From NCBI GenBank assembly GCA_015178975.1, contig WHVD01000179.1, forward strand, positions 94,003 through 158,002: a DNA stretch of 64,000 nucleotides. The letters are read 5' to 3'. A model generated the notes under the pieces. The model ran no database searches, was not told where the DNA came from, and saw only the letters and a list, made by a program, of their open reading frames with translations. Positions within the stretch are counted from its first letter, which is position 1; each line of letters begins with the position of its first letter. Source of the DNA: Hysterangium stoloniferum. Its lineage: Eukaryota; Basidiomycota; Agaricomycetes; Hysterangiales; Hysterangiaceae. Positions 32,864-44,666 of the stretch are shown in pieces. The position numbers were made by a program, and so were the translations under genes.

Positions 32864-33621
32864 TGTCACAACTGGAATTCCTGCCAGACTCTGGGCACTA
32901 ACAGATATACATCTGCACTCTATATGCACCAATTGGCAGTTTACCAGAATTCCCACCAGACTCTGTACATCAGACCTGTCCACATTCGACTTATGCATCA
33001 GTCACTGGACCCTGCTCGGAAAACCCATCATCTCTCTAACTGAGACCCATTCCCGTTATAGTCAAATGACCTGTCATGATTTGGACTCCACTCCCGCTCC
33101 ATTCCCATTATGGTTTTATGACCTGTCACGATTCAGACTCCACTCTGTTCCATCCCATTCCTAACACCAAGTTTGGTGTTTACTTATCTCGTTTTATGTT
33201 TGTTAGTTTCATTTTCATTATTACTGGATTTGGTATGTTATTCATTCCACATTCTATATAGTCTGGCAGATGTTGTACATACAATCCAGTCAGAAAATCA
33301 GCTTAGATTCTCCCCAGTAATCTTAGTATATTTTCCACTCTAAACTTCTCTTTGAATCACACTGCTCTTACTAGTCGGAGCCCATGGGCTCCGATACATC
33401 TATCACTCAACCTCCAACTTATCTATCTCAACTCCCCAACCTCTTGACCATGACCTTTTGACCCACAAACTCCACCCAGACTCCCTGGGATTCCCATCTG
33501 CCCATTTGAAATTGGACAAGACAATCTCATGATGGCACAGCCTATAAGCTAAAGCCTAGTCCTACCAGCTTTTCGGTGGGTTTCTCCAGAAACCCTCCAT
33601 GTACGCACCCTTAATATGATG
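32859..33621 (+). mobile_element. Family B solo LTR, left arm of a large inverted pair
   Basis: The LTR spans 32864-33616, begins TGTCACAACTGG and ends CCTTAATA (final CA changed to TA). TGTTG at 32859-32863 and TGATG at 33617-33621 fit a 5-bp duplication with one change. It lies inside a minus-strand integrase, whose last about 45 bases resume at 33622. It is nearly the reverse complement of 33868-34651. Confidence 0.75.
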
Positions 33622-33867
33622 TCCAAGGATTTACTGAGGGATCTAAAGAAGTGAGATATGAACTCAAAGAAGGTGCCCCCCCTTGGGCATATTTACCTGC
33701 TTTCCTCCATGGAACTTTCCACAATCCATGATTTCCTGGATGAACATTTGTCCATAGGTTTTATCAGACCCTCTAAGTCTCCTTTTGGAGTACCTGTTCT
33801 GTTTGTCAAGAAAAAGGATGGATCCCTTAGACTATGTGTTTATTTCAGAGGACTCAATGCTGGCTTC
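33622..33867. pseudogene. Integrase scrap joined to plus-strand RT fragment
   Basis: Bases 33622-33665 are minus-strand integrase. From about 33666 the plus strand encodes the family B RT N-terminus: [30 protein letters not shown] and [18 protein letters not shown]. The two pieces are in opposite orientation, so a rearrangement joint lies at about 33665. The RT is cut at 33867 by the reversed LTR. Confidence 0.65.
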
Positions 33868-34651
33868 CAGAGAAACCCACAGGAAAGCTGGTAGGACTTG
33901 GCTTCAGCTTATAGGCTGTGCTGTCATGAGATTGTCTTGTCCAATTTCAAATGGGCAGATGGGAATCCCAGGGAGTCTGGGTGGAGTTTGTGGGTCAAGA
34001 GGTCATGGGTCAAGAGGTTGGGGAGTTGATATAGATAAGTTGGAGGTTGAGTGATAGATGTATCGGAGCCCGTGGGCTCCGACTAGTAAGAGCAGTGTGA
34101 TTCAAAGAGAAGTTTAGAGTGGAAAATATACTAAGATTACTGGGGAGAATCTAAGCTGATTTTCTGACTGGATTGTATGTACAACATCTGCCAGACTATA
34201 TAGAATGTGGAATGAATAACATACCAAATCCAGTAATAATGAAAATGAAACTAACAAACATAAAACGAGATAAGTAAACACCAAACTTGGTGTTAGGAAT
34301 GGAATGGAACAGAGTGGAGTCTGAATCGTGACAGGTCATAAAACCATAATGGGAATGGAGCGGGAGTGGAGTCCAAATCATGACAGGTCATTTGACTATA
34401 ACAGGAATGGGGCTCAGTTAGAGGGATGATGGGTTTTCTGAGGAGGGTCCGGTGACTGATATGTGGGACAGGGTCGGACATAGACAGGGATGGAGCCTGG
34501 CAGGTATTCTGGTGACTGATACATGAAGTAATGAAGTCAAACATGGACAGGTCTGATGTATGGAGTCTGGTGGGAATTCTGGTAAACTGACAATCGGTGC
34601 CTATAGGGTGCAGGTGCATATATGTTAGTAACAGGAATTCTGGTCGTAACA
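33868..34651 (-). mobile_element. Family B 3' LTR of the minus-strand element
   Basis: In minus orientation this LTR starts TGTTACGACC (right end at 34651). On the left it is cut about 20 bases before its expected end, where it meets RT sequence. On its right the purine-rich stretch AAAGGGAGGATAC (minus strand) is a likely polypurine tract. The next unit is the antisense gene and the pol of the long minus-strand B element, so this is its 3' LTR. Confidence 0.75.
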
Positions 34652-34856
34652 GTATCCTCCCTTTATGCCGAAGTCCCAAAGAGGCTCTAGACCTTGATAA
34701 GGTTTCATCAGCTATACACATGTGTCAAAAGTCATGTCAGTTACATGTATGTGTCAATGAGTCACATGATCTGGACGGTAAGGTTCAGATGCAATGAGCC
34801 TATATAAAAAATTGAAAAAATGAAATTTCTTCTTCTTTATTACCCCCATCATCAAC
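34652..34856 (+). promoter_or_regulatory. Promoter of antisense gene copy 2
   Basis: Between the LTR and the ATG at 34857 is a TATA box (TATATAAAAA, 34801-34810), 47 bases before the ATG. Bases around 34760-34800 (CACATGATCTGGACGGTAAGG...) align with the same region upstream of copy 1 near 11960-12000. No other copies are available for comparison. Confidence 0.6.
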
Positions 34857-35804
34857 ATGGGACCAAAACCAACACCATGCAACCCCATGCCAACTGCCGG
34901 GCACTCCACAGGCACTCAATATTGGGCGCCCCTCACCCCGGCCCAAATTTTGGCACAGTGAGAAGAACAGTGCCGACAATGAGAGGAGGCAGAAAGGGAA
35001 GCCAAGGAGGTTGAGGAGGCTTTGGACAGGGAATACCAGGTGGCATTGGCCATGGAGAAAGCAGCTGAGGAGAAGAGGAAGAAGGATAAGGAGGAGGCTG
35101 TGTGAGTTGCCATGGAGAAACCCAGGGCAGTTGTGGATAGGGCCACAGTTGCTGCACAAAAGGTAAGTCCCATAGTTATAACATGTTGACTCAACTGACC
35201 TTGGTATTTTCAGCACAAGGTGACAGAGGTCAAGTTGGGGTCTGAGGGAGAGCTGGAGAGCCCCCAAAAGGTAAGTCTTGGGTCCGTGGATGTTCCGGGA
35301 AGCTAACCACATCAACAGAAGGCAAGGAAAGTGGCACCAGTCCACCTACCTCCAAGGAATGACCCATGGTGTTCCAGCTGCAATGCCCAGAACACTGACT
35401 GTGATTGGAAGTCTGGGTGGGGACTGGGCTGCTTCCAATGCATGCATCTCAAAGCAAGGTGCTTGCTTGTGCATGAGCAGCCCACGGGGTCCATGGTGTG
35501 AGAAACAAGTGGGTCGGACAGGTTTGCAGGCTTGGATGAGGTTTTGGGGTGGATCACTGAGGGCATAGAGGCCCAAAATGAGCTGCTTTGGAAGAGCAAC
35601 AAGGTGCAGGTGGTAGTGGCTAGGGAACTTTGGGGGCTCTGTGAGGAATTTTGGAAGTTCCTGGCTAAGTACGGTGGATATGTATATGAAGAGCTGCAGA
35701 TCAGGAGTTCTGAGGATGCCGGGTCAGATGAGGATGGGGTGCCTGCAGAGGTAGCAGAGCTTCCTGAGGAGATGGCTGAGTGGGGAAGAAGCACAGTCCC
35801 ATAA
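34857..35804 (+). pseudogene. Family B antisense accessory gene, copy 2 (coiled coil + Zn2Cys6-like)
   Basis: This is the best copy of the gene. Exon 1 is 34857-35162 (306 bp), intron 1 is 35163-35213 (51 bp), exon 2 is 35214-35270 (57 bp), intron 2 is 35271-35318 (48 bp, branch CTAAC), and exon 3 is 35319-35804. The total is about 282 aa. Exon 1 begins MGPKPTPCN and carries an EEA..REAKEVEEALDREY coiled coil. Exon 3 has C-SS-C-x6-C, nine residues, C-FQ-C-x6-C, which fits the Zn2Cys6 spacing, then ARELWGLCEEFWKFL and an acidic SSEDAGSDEDG tail. It is convergent with pol, ending about 210 bases before the chromodomain end. TGA codons interrupt exon 1 three times and exon 3 at least once, at positions where copy 1 has Trp or Arg in two cases. 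Regulation of the element or host is possible; it is not shown. Confidence 0.75.
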
Positions 35805-36016
35805 ATGTAGACTGAGAGAAGTATAATAAAACTTCATAACTTTTGAAAATAAAAGTAAAGTGTGAAAACATAAAAATCAAAGTCTGCAGAAAATCCGCTT
35901 AAGGACTTGAAAATTATGTTAGAATCTGTAAAAGCAAAGAGAGACATACATAGGCATAGGGCGACAGGGAATAATGAGAATGAGTCCAAACGTAACACAG
36001 GGTCCATGGAGTGTGG

Positions 36017-37600
36017 TCAGAGAGAAGATAGTGGTCCAGGTTTGAGTGGGTAAGCTATGTGAAAGTCAGTAATGATTTCCATGGCATTACCGAGTTCCAT
36101 GGCCAAAATCCATGAAGTCTCTTCATCAGTGCCCTTGTAACCCACCCACTTGACCAAGTAAAGCAGTTTACAAGTGTGTTGACACTTGTCAATTTTTGAA
36201 TCCAAAATTTGTGAGATTTCAAACTCAGGTTCTCTGCCAATAATGACCGGAGGAGGCAGAGATTGCATGCGATCTGGGATAGTGTTATCAGTACAAGGTT
36301 CTAACATAGAAACATGAAATACTGGGTGTACTGTGCACATGCTATCCGGAAGCCATAGGGTCCAAGAAACTGAACCTACTTGTGCTATTATTTCAAATGG
36401 ACCTAAATATTTTTCAGCAAGCTTTTTTGATGGATGGGTAGTCTGGAAGAATTGAGCTTTGACAAAAACATGATTGCCAATTTTGAAGTTGGGTGGCAGG
36501 ATCTGGTGTTTGTCCACTGAATGTTGATATTGCTCTTGGGTGGACTTTATTGTGGTCTGGAGTTCCTCATGGAGCTCATGGAGGTCTGTGATGAACTCTT
36601 GAGCACAGGCAGAGGTGAGATTTCATTCTGGATGTACTGTAACATTTGGATTATATCCTTTATTTGCAAAAAATGGGGAAATGCCAATAGTGGCTGAAGG
36701 TGGATTGTTGTAAGCAAATTCTGCAAGTGGTAACAGGGATTTCCAATTGTCCTGTTGATAGTTGCAATATACATGGAGGTATTGTTCCTATGTCTGATTG
36801 ATGTGTTCGGTTTGTCCATCACCTTCCAGGTGATGTCTGGATGTGAAATGTAATTTCATGTCCAAGGATTTCCCAAATCTAAAGAAGTGAGACATGAACT
36901 CTGATCCTCTATTGGAAGTTACATGGGATGGAACTCTGTGCTTGGAAAATACATGGATAATAAAAAGTTCCCCTAACTGCACAGACATAATTGTATCATA
37001 TGTAGGAATGAACTGTACTTGGAAAATACATGGATAATAAAAAGTTCCCCTAACTGCACAGACGTAATTGTATCATGTGTAGGAATGAATATACCTTGTT
37101 TTGAGAATCTGTCAACAATGACTAGAATGGTGGAAAAGCCTTCAGAGTCCAGTAGGTATTCAATGAAATCCATAGAGATGGAATTCCATGGGTGTTCCAG
37201 TACCACGAGTTGTTTCAAAAGGCCGTATGGCTTGTGTCACTGAGATTTCGAGTATGGACAAGTAGTGCAAGATTTACAATAGTGCTTAATGAATCCTCAG
37301 AGTCTGGGCCAAGTATATTCTCTTCTTATTAATGATAGAGTCTTCTTGAACCTGAAATGTCTGGAGAGTGGATGGTCATGTTTGTACTGAAGGATCCTGA
37401 GGCCGAGGCCATCCGAGTCCAGTACATAGATGCGATCATCAAGTCTAATGCAACCATGCAGGTCGAGAGACCACTGGGGTTGAGGGTCCATGGGATTATC
37501 AAAGTGTGCTTTAGTTATCGGGTCTAGCAGAATTGCCAACAGAATATCTTGATGTAACTTCTCAATATCCATAATGATAATTTCACAGACAATGGGATGT
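36017..37600 (-). pseudogene. Family B integrase and chromodomain
   Basis: Right to left: zinc-finger-like DHPLSRHFRFKKTLSLIRREYTW and CKSCTTC (37300-37400), the core SMDFIEYLLDSEGFSTILVIVDRF (about 37150), SNRGSEFMSHFF (about 36900), NQT then CNYQQDNW in another frame, NFKIGNHVFVKAQFF and KLAEKYLGPFEIIAQ (about 36450), VHPVFHVSMLEP, and the chromodomain EFEISQILDSKID...YLVKWVGYKGTDEETSW (36100-36200). A 77-bp tandem duplication (36941-37094) interrupts the core. The RNase H side is cut at 37600 by a family E LTR. Confidence 0.8.
36941..37094. repeat. 77-bp tandem duplication in the integrase core
   Basis: Bases 36941-37017 and 37018-37094 are almost identical (CTTGGAAAATACATGGATAAT at both starts; only ACATAATT/ACGTAATT and CATATG/CATGTG differ). 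The duplication puts the integrase out of frame and includes its conserved ELFIIHVFSK segment. Confidence 0.85.
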
Positions 37601-38165
37601 TGTTACGACCCATTCCCGGATGTTTCAATATCCGATTTCCGATCTCCAACTTCCGACTTCTGATCCCCGACTACGGAACGTCATAGTTACTGTATCATCT
37701 GCATTTCTTCCTTGTTCTGCATTTGGTAATTTGTCTGTTGACAAGTATTCACTCGTTTGTTTGTTGTATTCCTGTTTCAGAATACTGTCTCCCTAATATG
37801 TCTTATTGTATTTCCGTTTTAAGAACATTTCCGTTTCCGTCTTATTATGGTCTTAGTTTGTAGTACAATAATGAGTAGACTTATATTAGTTTCCGCGAAT
37901 TTGTACTTGACCTTAGATCTGATATCGACTTAGTTTCTTATTCCTCCTCCCGTCTTTCTGCACGCTCGATATTCAGAACTCTTTGGAACTCTGAATATCC
38001 ATATCTTCCATTGTAAGTTTTACTTCCGAAATTAAGGACATTGAGCGTTTGCGTAGAGGTGCAGTACATAAGCTGAAGCCGACGTCCTGACCCTATCCGA
38101 TAGTTCCCGACTTCCCGGTGACTTTCCGATAGTTCCGGAATAAGTTCCCAACATGGCACTTAACA
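37601..38165 (+). mobile_element. Family E solo LTR
   Basis: The LTR begins TGTTACGACCCATTCCC and ends CACTTAACA at 38165 (565 bp). It shares the GTGCAGTACATAAGCTGAAGCC core with the B and F LTRs but the rest is different. Family B integrase lies to the left and RNase H to the right. Compared with the F element, about 100 bp of B sequence is missing between the flanks and no target duplication is visible, so a small deletion may have gone with it. Confidence 0.65.
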
Positions 38166-38802
38166 CATTGCTCCCCTCTTTAGGATAGATGTCTCATCAT
38201 CTAGTTAAAGCATTGGGTTTGCCACCAAGACAGCCGGGTCAAAAGCAGATAATCATATTGAAAGTTGACAGGTATTCAGACCAGTGGGCCTGCTGGCAGG
38301 TCAAAGGTTCCATAGTAGAAAAGTATTCCAGGTTTTTGTGATCTGTTACAATGTCAATTGGAGTTCCCAAGCCTTCCAAATAGTGTTGCCACATTTTGAA
38401 AGCTGAAAAAATTGCCAAGAGTTCCTTATTATGAACATTGTAATTGAGCTCTGCTCTGGTAAAAGTCTGGGACAGAAAAGCCACAGGGTGGACTTCCCCA
38501 GCAGAGTCCTGGATAGACAGAATGGCTCCAAGTGCATAGTCCGAGGCATCCATTTCAACAGTGAGCAGGAAGTCTGGTTTCCAATGTGACAGAATAGGAG
38601 CTGAACAAAAAAGAATCTTTTAAAAGATTGAAAGCTTTTTGACACTTATGATAAAAATTCCATGGAGTATCCTTGTACGTAAGACAGGTAAGGGGAGCCA
38701 TGATGTCAGAATATCCATGGATAAACTGTCAGTAAAAATTGGCAAAGCCGATTGTATATCTTTGACTTTTCAGGGTTCTGGCCAATCTTTGATGACTTGT
38801 AC
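38166..38802 (-). pseudogene. Family B RNase H and RT C-terminus
   Basis: The minus strand encodes KVQVIKDWPEP at the right edge, then a stop and frameshift, then FLLTVEMDASDYALGAILS, GEVHPVAFLSQTF, YNVHNKELLAIFSAF and DIVTDHKNLEYF, the gypsy RNase H landmarks. The catalytic Asp of DASDYA and the Glu of NKELLAI are present. It is separated from the RT body by the family D element at 38808-44666, whose TTTAG target duplication lies in the middle of the same codon series. Confidence 0.8.
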
Positions 38803-38807
38803 TTTAG

Positions 38808-39109
38808 TGTAAGGGTGACTCTCTAGACCACACTGACTCGCACTATGACTGAGTTGGGGCACTAGCAGAGGGAATCTGAAGTAAGTTTTATACCTATCTA
38901 TTATATACATACAATGTACATTATTACTTACCTAGCAGAGGGGATCCGAAGAGAAAAGTCTAAGGAATCCTCGGCTAGCGAGTGACTAACTAAAGGTGCA
39001 GCTGAGTTTGAAAATGTGATAAAAACAAAGTACTCTTATCCTTGACTTATGAGACTATATTAAGGAAGGTCAGGGATGAATTTAGAAAACTTGAGATTGT
39101 CCCCTGACA
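38808..39109 (-). repeat. Family D 3' LTR
   Basis: 302 bp, TGTAAGGG...CCCCTGACA. On its right the internal sequence starts TCACCCCCCCTTTT, which on the minus strand is the polypurine tract AAAAGGGGGGG(TGA). Confidence 0.95.
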
Positions 39110-42100
39110 TCACCCCCCCTTTTAAGATATGGTGTCCCGACATGCTGTTGCTGCCAATAAAGTCCAGGCTTGACCTTTCGAAACTCTGGAATCTGGGTCA
39201 CTCGTACTATGGTGTTTGGAGGTTGTCTTGATCCTCGAATGGGGCCCTGAGTTGTTACTGCCTCTGGATGTCGTGTGTGGAAGTCTGCTGTCAGAGTGGG
39301 AGCGAATACCATATATCCTGGTTCCCAGCTATTATGTTCCATGCCAAAGCCTTGCCATTTATGAGGTATTCAATTCGCCCATATCTCCATCTACTATCCA
39401 ATACCTTCTCAACTTCATACTCCACCTCTCCTTCCACTACTATTGGATCTGGTGGTGGTTGAGAATGGCGGCCAATAATTGGATCCTCAATTTTTGGTGT
39501 CAGTTTCACCACATTAAATACTGGGTGGAGTCTATTCATTGACTTGGGCAGTTCCAACCTATAGGTAATTGGTGAGACCTGTTCAAGTATATTGAATGGC
39601 CCTAACCGAAGGTGTGAAAGCTTCTTTGAGACTGGCATCTAGGAAAACTTGGTCTCCTGCCTTGAAGTTTGGTGCTGGGGTTTGCCGACAGTTGTAATAC
39701 TTTGTCATCTCGTCCTTTGCTTTAGCCAATGCTGCTTTTGCCTCCTCAAGAGTTTCAGCCATTTGATCTCGAAAATCGTTTGCTGAATCCACCTTGCTGG
39801 ATCGAAGGTTTGGTTCAAAACCCATTCGTGGATGACGTCCACAGTCTAACATGAATGGTGTCTGTTTTGTAGATGCATGGATATGGTTGTTGTATTGAAA
39901 TTCTGCAAGTGGGAGAAGGTCAACCCAGTCTGATTGGCGCTGATTCACAAAAATATGTAGATATGTCTCAAGCTCTTGGTTGACTCATTCAGTTTGTCCA
40001 TCAATTTGAGGGTGGTAGGCTGTGGAATAGGCTGGTTGAATCCCAAGGAGCCAGTATAATTCCAGAGTGAAATGGCTTGCAAACTGTGATCCACGATCTG
40101 AGATGATTCTCTGTGGGAGTCCATGATGCTTCCACACATCCTTAAAAAAGATCCAAGCTGCACCCACAGAGTCAACAGTTTTGTGTGTGGGCAGGAAATG
40201 TCCCCACTTTGTCATGAGATCTACAATTACCATAACTGAATCATACCCTTGAGATTCAGGTAGGTCAACTATGAAGTCAACACTGGTTGTATCCCATCGG
40301 TCTGCTGGTGTGGTGTTTGGGTGTAATTCCCCAATTGGCATTCAATGCTGGAACTTGGTGCGTATACATGTGTCACAGGTCTTGACATATTGCCCTATAT
40401 ATCGTGATATGCCTGGCCACCAAAAGTTGCGACTTACTAGCTCTAAAGTCTTCCATCGTCCTGCATGGCCAGCAACCCGAGAGTCATGGTGCTGTTCCAC
40501 AATCCTACGCCTCAGTTCTGGGTCAGTTGGGACATATATTTTACCCCGATACAACACCAATCCATCTTCCTCTGACCATTCCATTAATCTGATAGATCGG
40601 CCACCAAATTTCCAGAGTTCCTTTACTGCCTTGATCACCGCTTCCTCCTGTTCACCCTTCTCATTTCCTTGGCGAATAGCAGTGAGGAATTCACGTTCTG
40701 GCCCATGTATTGATACGCCCTCCATGGCTCGAATTGCAAAGAACTCTGGCTTAAGTAGAGTGATGTTTGAGTTGTCTCCTTCACCTGAACCATGGTCAGA
40801 CCGGCGAGAGAATGCATCTGTTTTACCCATAGAGCGCCCTGGTCAGTGGTGCAGTTGGAAATCAAAACATGCCAGGAACAGCGACCATTGGGCCTGTCTT
40901 CGGTTTAGTTTTTTTGAGGACATGAAGTACTCGAGGTTTTTGTGATCAGTCCATACCTCCACTGAGTGCCGTGCCCCCTCTAGGAAATGTCTCCACTCAT
41001 CAAAGGCACGAATCACTGCCAGCATCTCTTTGTCATGGATCTCATAATTGCGTTCAACAGCTGACAGGCTTTTTGAGTAAAAGGCAACAGGATGCCACTT
41101 TCCATCATCCAGCTGTTGTGAGAGGACTGCTCCAGTGGCATAGTCTGATGAGTCAGCTTCAACTCTAAATGGTTTTGAATCATCAGGCATTGTCAGAATT
41201 GGTGCATTTGTAACCAGATCCTTGAGGAGAAGGAAGGCATTGTCCTCTGTCATGGTCCACCTCCAGTTGGTTTCCTTTTTTGTGAGATCAAACAGTGGTC
41301 GCGCATGGTGGGAGAAGTCTGATGTGAATTGCCTATAGAAGTTGGCAAAACCAAGGAATGCCTGTACCTCTTTCCAACTGGTAGGAGTGGGCCAGTCACA
41401 TACACCTGACACCTTGATTGGGTCCATCTCCGCTTGGTTTTCAGAAATGACTAGACCAAGGTATTCAATCTTTGTCTTTTCAAACTCACATTTCTCTGGC
41501 TTAAGGTAGAGCTTATACTCGTGAAGACGCTCTAGAACCAGTAATAGGACATGCCGATATTCCTCAAGCATCCTGGTGAAAATGAGAATGTCATCTAGGT
41601 AGACACAGACAAATCCTTCTGCAATCAAATCTCGGAAGATGTCATTCATCATAGTCTGAAAGGTTGCTGGGCTATTAGTGAGGCCAAAAAACATGACTAA
41701 GGGTTCAAACAACCCTCTATTTGTTCAGAAAGCAGCCTTCCACTCATCACCATCCTTAATGCGAACATTGTTGTAGCCCCATCTGACATCAAGTTTTGTG
41801 AAATATCGTGCCCCTTTTAATCGATTCACCAGTTCTCAAATAAGTGGGAGTGGATATCGATTTTTTATTGTTTGGGCATTCAATGCACAATAGTCTTGTA
41901 CAAGTCGAAGGGAGCCATCCTTCTTCTTGATTAAGAAAACTGGGGATGCCATGGGTGACTTAGAAGGACGTATCTGACCAGTTGCAAGGTTTTCAGCAAT
42001 AAGAATATCTAGCTCTGTCTGTTCATTGAGGGACATAGGGTAGACCTTGCAATTGGTTGACTTTGCATCAGGGATTAGTTCAATTGCATGGTCCCAAGGT

Positions 42101-42795
42101 TTTCTATCAGGCAATGAATTAAATGACTCCTTGGAGAACACATCTTCAAAGGTGTGGAGATACTCAGGGACAATGTCTCGAAAACCTTTTGGGCTCGGTG
42201 TATTAAACCTTGCACTAGCCTCTGCTAGTCGCTGAGACACTGTGGCAGATGCTTGAATCTGACTTGGAGTCAGTTCTGGGTGCAGCACTGTGACAAATAC
42301 CCGATCTCCATCTTCAATTAAGTCCTCTATTTGGTCTTCAACCTCATCAGACTGATCAGGTAGTAAATCAGGAATTGGCTCTTCTGCTTCCTCAGATGTG
42401 AAGACTGGGGAAGGGGCATCTCTACAAGCTTGTAAACATCTAATCTCTTCACATGCCCTGAGGGTTGAGATTTTACACTCTTTACAGTGTGGGTTACAAC
42501 GGGTCATTTTGACTTCTTGTGTCTGCCAATTGATCTCGGGGTTATGATCCCGAAGACAGGTATAGCCAAGTAAAAGGGATTCCTTCCCAAGCTTGGTGAC
42601 TGCAAACAATGCCTTTTCTGAGTGATCCTTGTAGCAGAGGACCAACTCAGCAACTTTGGTGATTGAACCTGCTTCATTGGGTGTCCCATAAACATTGTAT
42701 ACATGAATTGGGTAGATGAGTGATCGTGTGGCAATTCTGTTTTCATGCACATAGTCTCGGTCAATGAATAGACCAGTTGCACCACAATCAACCAA
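39082..42795 (-). pseudogene. Family D Pol: protease, RT, RNase H, integrase, chromodomain
   Basis: From right to left: a protease DSG-like motif changed to [14 protein letters not shown] (about 42780), [15 protein letters not shown] and [25 protein letters not shown] (about 41900-42000), RT with VYLDDILIF (about 41600) and LGLVISENQ, RNase H with RVEADSSDYATGAVLS (about 41150) and YEIHDKEMLAVIRAF, then integrase with the VAGHAGRWKTLELVSRNFWWPG and CDTCIR zinc finger (about 40380-40500), core DRWDTTSVDFIVDLPES and IVDLMTKWGHFLP, SDRGSQFASHF (about 40100), and a chromodomain near 39420 (YEVEKVLDSRW, WEPGY). The chromodomain is split by a frameshift. At least two RT stops are TGA, near 41710-41840, and more occur elsewhere. 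Confidence 0.85.
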
Positions 42796-43085
42796 TGCAC
42801 GAGTCGATCAGAGAAAACCAGTGTCAGTTGTTTGGAGCTTGACTTTTAGGTGTAATTATTTGGCAGTTGCCGTTGAGGCAATAATGAGAGATTTTGGAAG
42901 ACGATGTTCCCACACTGGCCTTCTACAATGTGAATGGACTGAGGGAGACTTGGGTGGGTTAGGTATGACTTGAATTCCAGTGTCCTCACTCAACAGAGGT
43001 TCAACTTCTGATGTATTAACTGTACATACATCATCAACAGAGAGGACACTGAATCTATTTGAAAGTGGCAGCGAGGGAATACCCT

Positions 43086-44222
43086 TCACTCACTGCAATT
43101 GGGAAAACCCGAAACAGGCTGTAGATCAGCCCCTCGAGGAGAGTCATCTGCTTCAGCCACCCTACTACAGGCAATTTGGACATCCACTTCTGCAAGAAGG
43201 ATGTCCATGGCCATGTCCTGTCCCTCTTCATCAAGGCTAGTAAGTAGGGAGCAGATTCGTTGTAGTTTTTGAGGGCAGTCACGACTGATATGACCCGGCT
43301 GACAACACTCAAAACAGAGTGTTGAGGGAAGACCCTGACCTTTGGTCGCATCAACATCCATCATGTCGATCGGCCTAGAGGAGGGTAGTGTCGACATAGG
43401 ATGTGGGGGAAGTGGGGGGACGACGCGAGAGAACATTGAAGGTTTTAGTGCGACCAGTCGCATTGTGACGCCTGCTGAACGAAAGATTTCGTTTGCATTT
43501 CGATTTCGGTCGAAGCGGGAAGCAGCGTCGTACCAGCCTTGCTCGTCATTGTCCTTCGGGCGGTTCTCCATCGTTGCAATCTGGGTCTGGATATTTGGTA
43601 AGAGGCCGTGTCAATATTTCATTACAATGGCTAACGCGTCTTTGTAACCTGCAAGGTCAATGAGTTCACGAAACTCATCTGTGTACTCGTCGACCGTTCT
43701 TCGGGCTTAATGGTACGTCGTTCCGTCTAACTTGATATGGGCTGTAGCTGCTTCGTCAGCTGGAAAAAACTCATGCTTGAAAGTCCACACAAAGGTCTCC
43801 CACGAAGGTACCGCATCTCCTTGACTCCACAACTTCATGAGCCGATTTGCGAAAAGGGTGGCTCGACCGGTCTTCATGAATGACACCACCCATTGAACCT
43901 TCGTCTCGTCTGTCTGGAACTTCAACCCATTCATGCTGATGTACAGCAGACACGAGTTGTAGAAGGTGCGTCTGCCAGATCGATCACTGTCGTACACATT
44001 TGGAAGTGGAACCTTCGGACCTGAGTTGGTCGAAACGACAGTAGAGGTCGACGTAGGTAACGTGGGCGGCTGTGGAGGATTCGTTGGTGGTTGTGTTTGT
44101 ACAGTGAGTTGCTGAAGAATTTGCTGCAACAGGTCCGTATTTTGCTTCTGGGAGGCTTGGAGATCTCGAATGTCGTTACTGTGCTGTTCCAGCACCTGGT
44201 GGGGATCAGTAATAGAAGTCAA
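43086..44222 (-). pseudogene. Family D Gag
   Basis: The start at about 44222 reads MLTSITDPHQVLEQHSNDIR, with a coiled-coil-like SQKQNTDLLQQIL segment and a Pro-rich spacer. It continues with LPNVYDSDRSGRRTFYNS and ALFANRLMKLWSQGD, then a stop and frameshift near 43707, and the zinc knuckle CFECCQPGHISRDC at about 43290. The element is broken in Gag too. No large host ORF is mixed in. Confidence 0.8.
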
Positions 44223-44364
44223 CATAATAGTAAAAATGAGGGGAGGGAACCACGCATAAACTCGAAGTAGATTAGATCTGTATAAATGTTTGAACTCGTG
44301 ATCTTGTATATGGTTCAAAAGATAGTGGTGGTAACTCCGGTCACTCAATGTGAGACTTTTCTTC

Positions 44365-44666
44365 TGTAAGGGCAACTCTCTAGACCACACTGACTCGCAC
44401 TATGACTGAGTTGGGGCACTAGCAGAGGGAATCCGAAGTAAGTTTTATACCTATCTATTATATATATACAATGTGCATTATTACTTACCTAGCAGAGGGA
44501 ATCCGAAGAGAAAAGTCCAAGGAATCCTCGGCTAGCGAGTGACTAACTAAAGGTGCAGCTGAGTTTGAAAATGTGATAAAAACAAAGTACTCTTATCCTT
44601 GACTTATGAGACTATATTAAGGAAGGTCAGGGATGAATTTAGAAAACTTGAGATTGTCCCCTGACA
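44365..44666 (-). repeat. Family D 5' LTR
   Basis: 302 bp, TGTAAGGGC...CCCCTGACA. Differences from the 3' LTR include GGGTGAC versus GGGCAAC, AATCTGAAG versus AATCCGAAG and AGTCTAAGG versus AGTCCAAGG. The seven substitutions are all transitions. Confidence 0.95.

Noticed and set aside
34800-35345. Minus-strand frame of about 180 codons across the antisense gene
   Set aside because: It runs opposite to the spliced gene, covers its introns, and has no motif. It is a shadow frame.
37596-38170. A 5-bp target duplication around the family E LTR
   Set aside because: The bases before (GATGT) and after (CATTG) do not match. About 100 bp of expected B sequence is missing, so no duplication is claimed.
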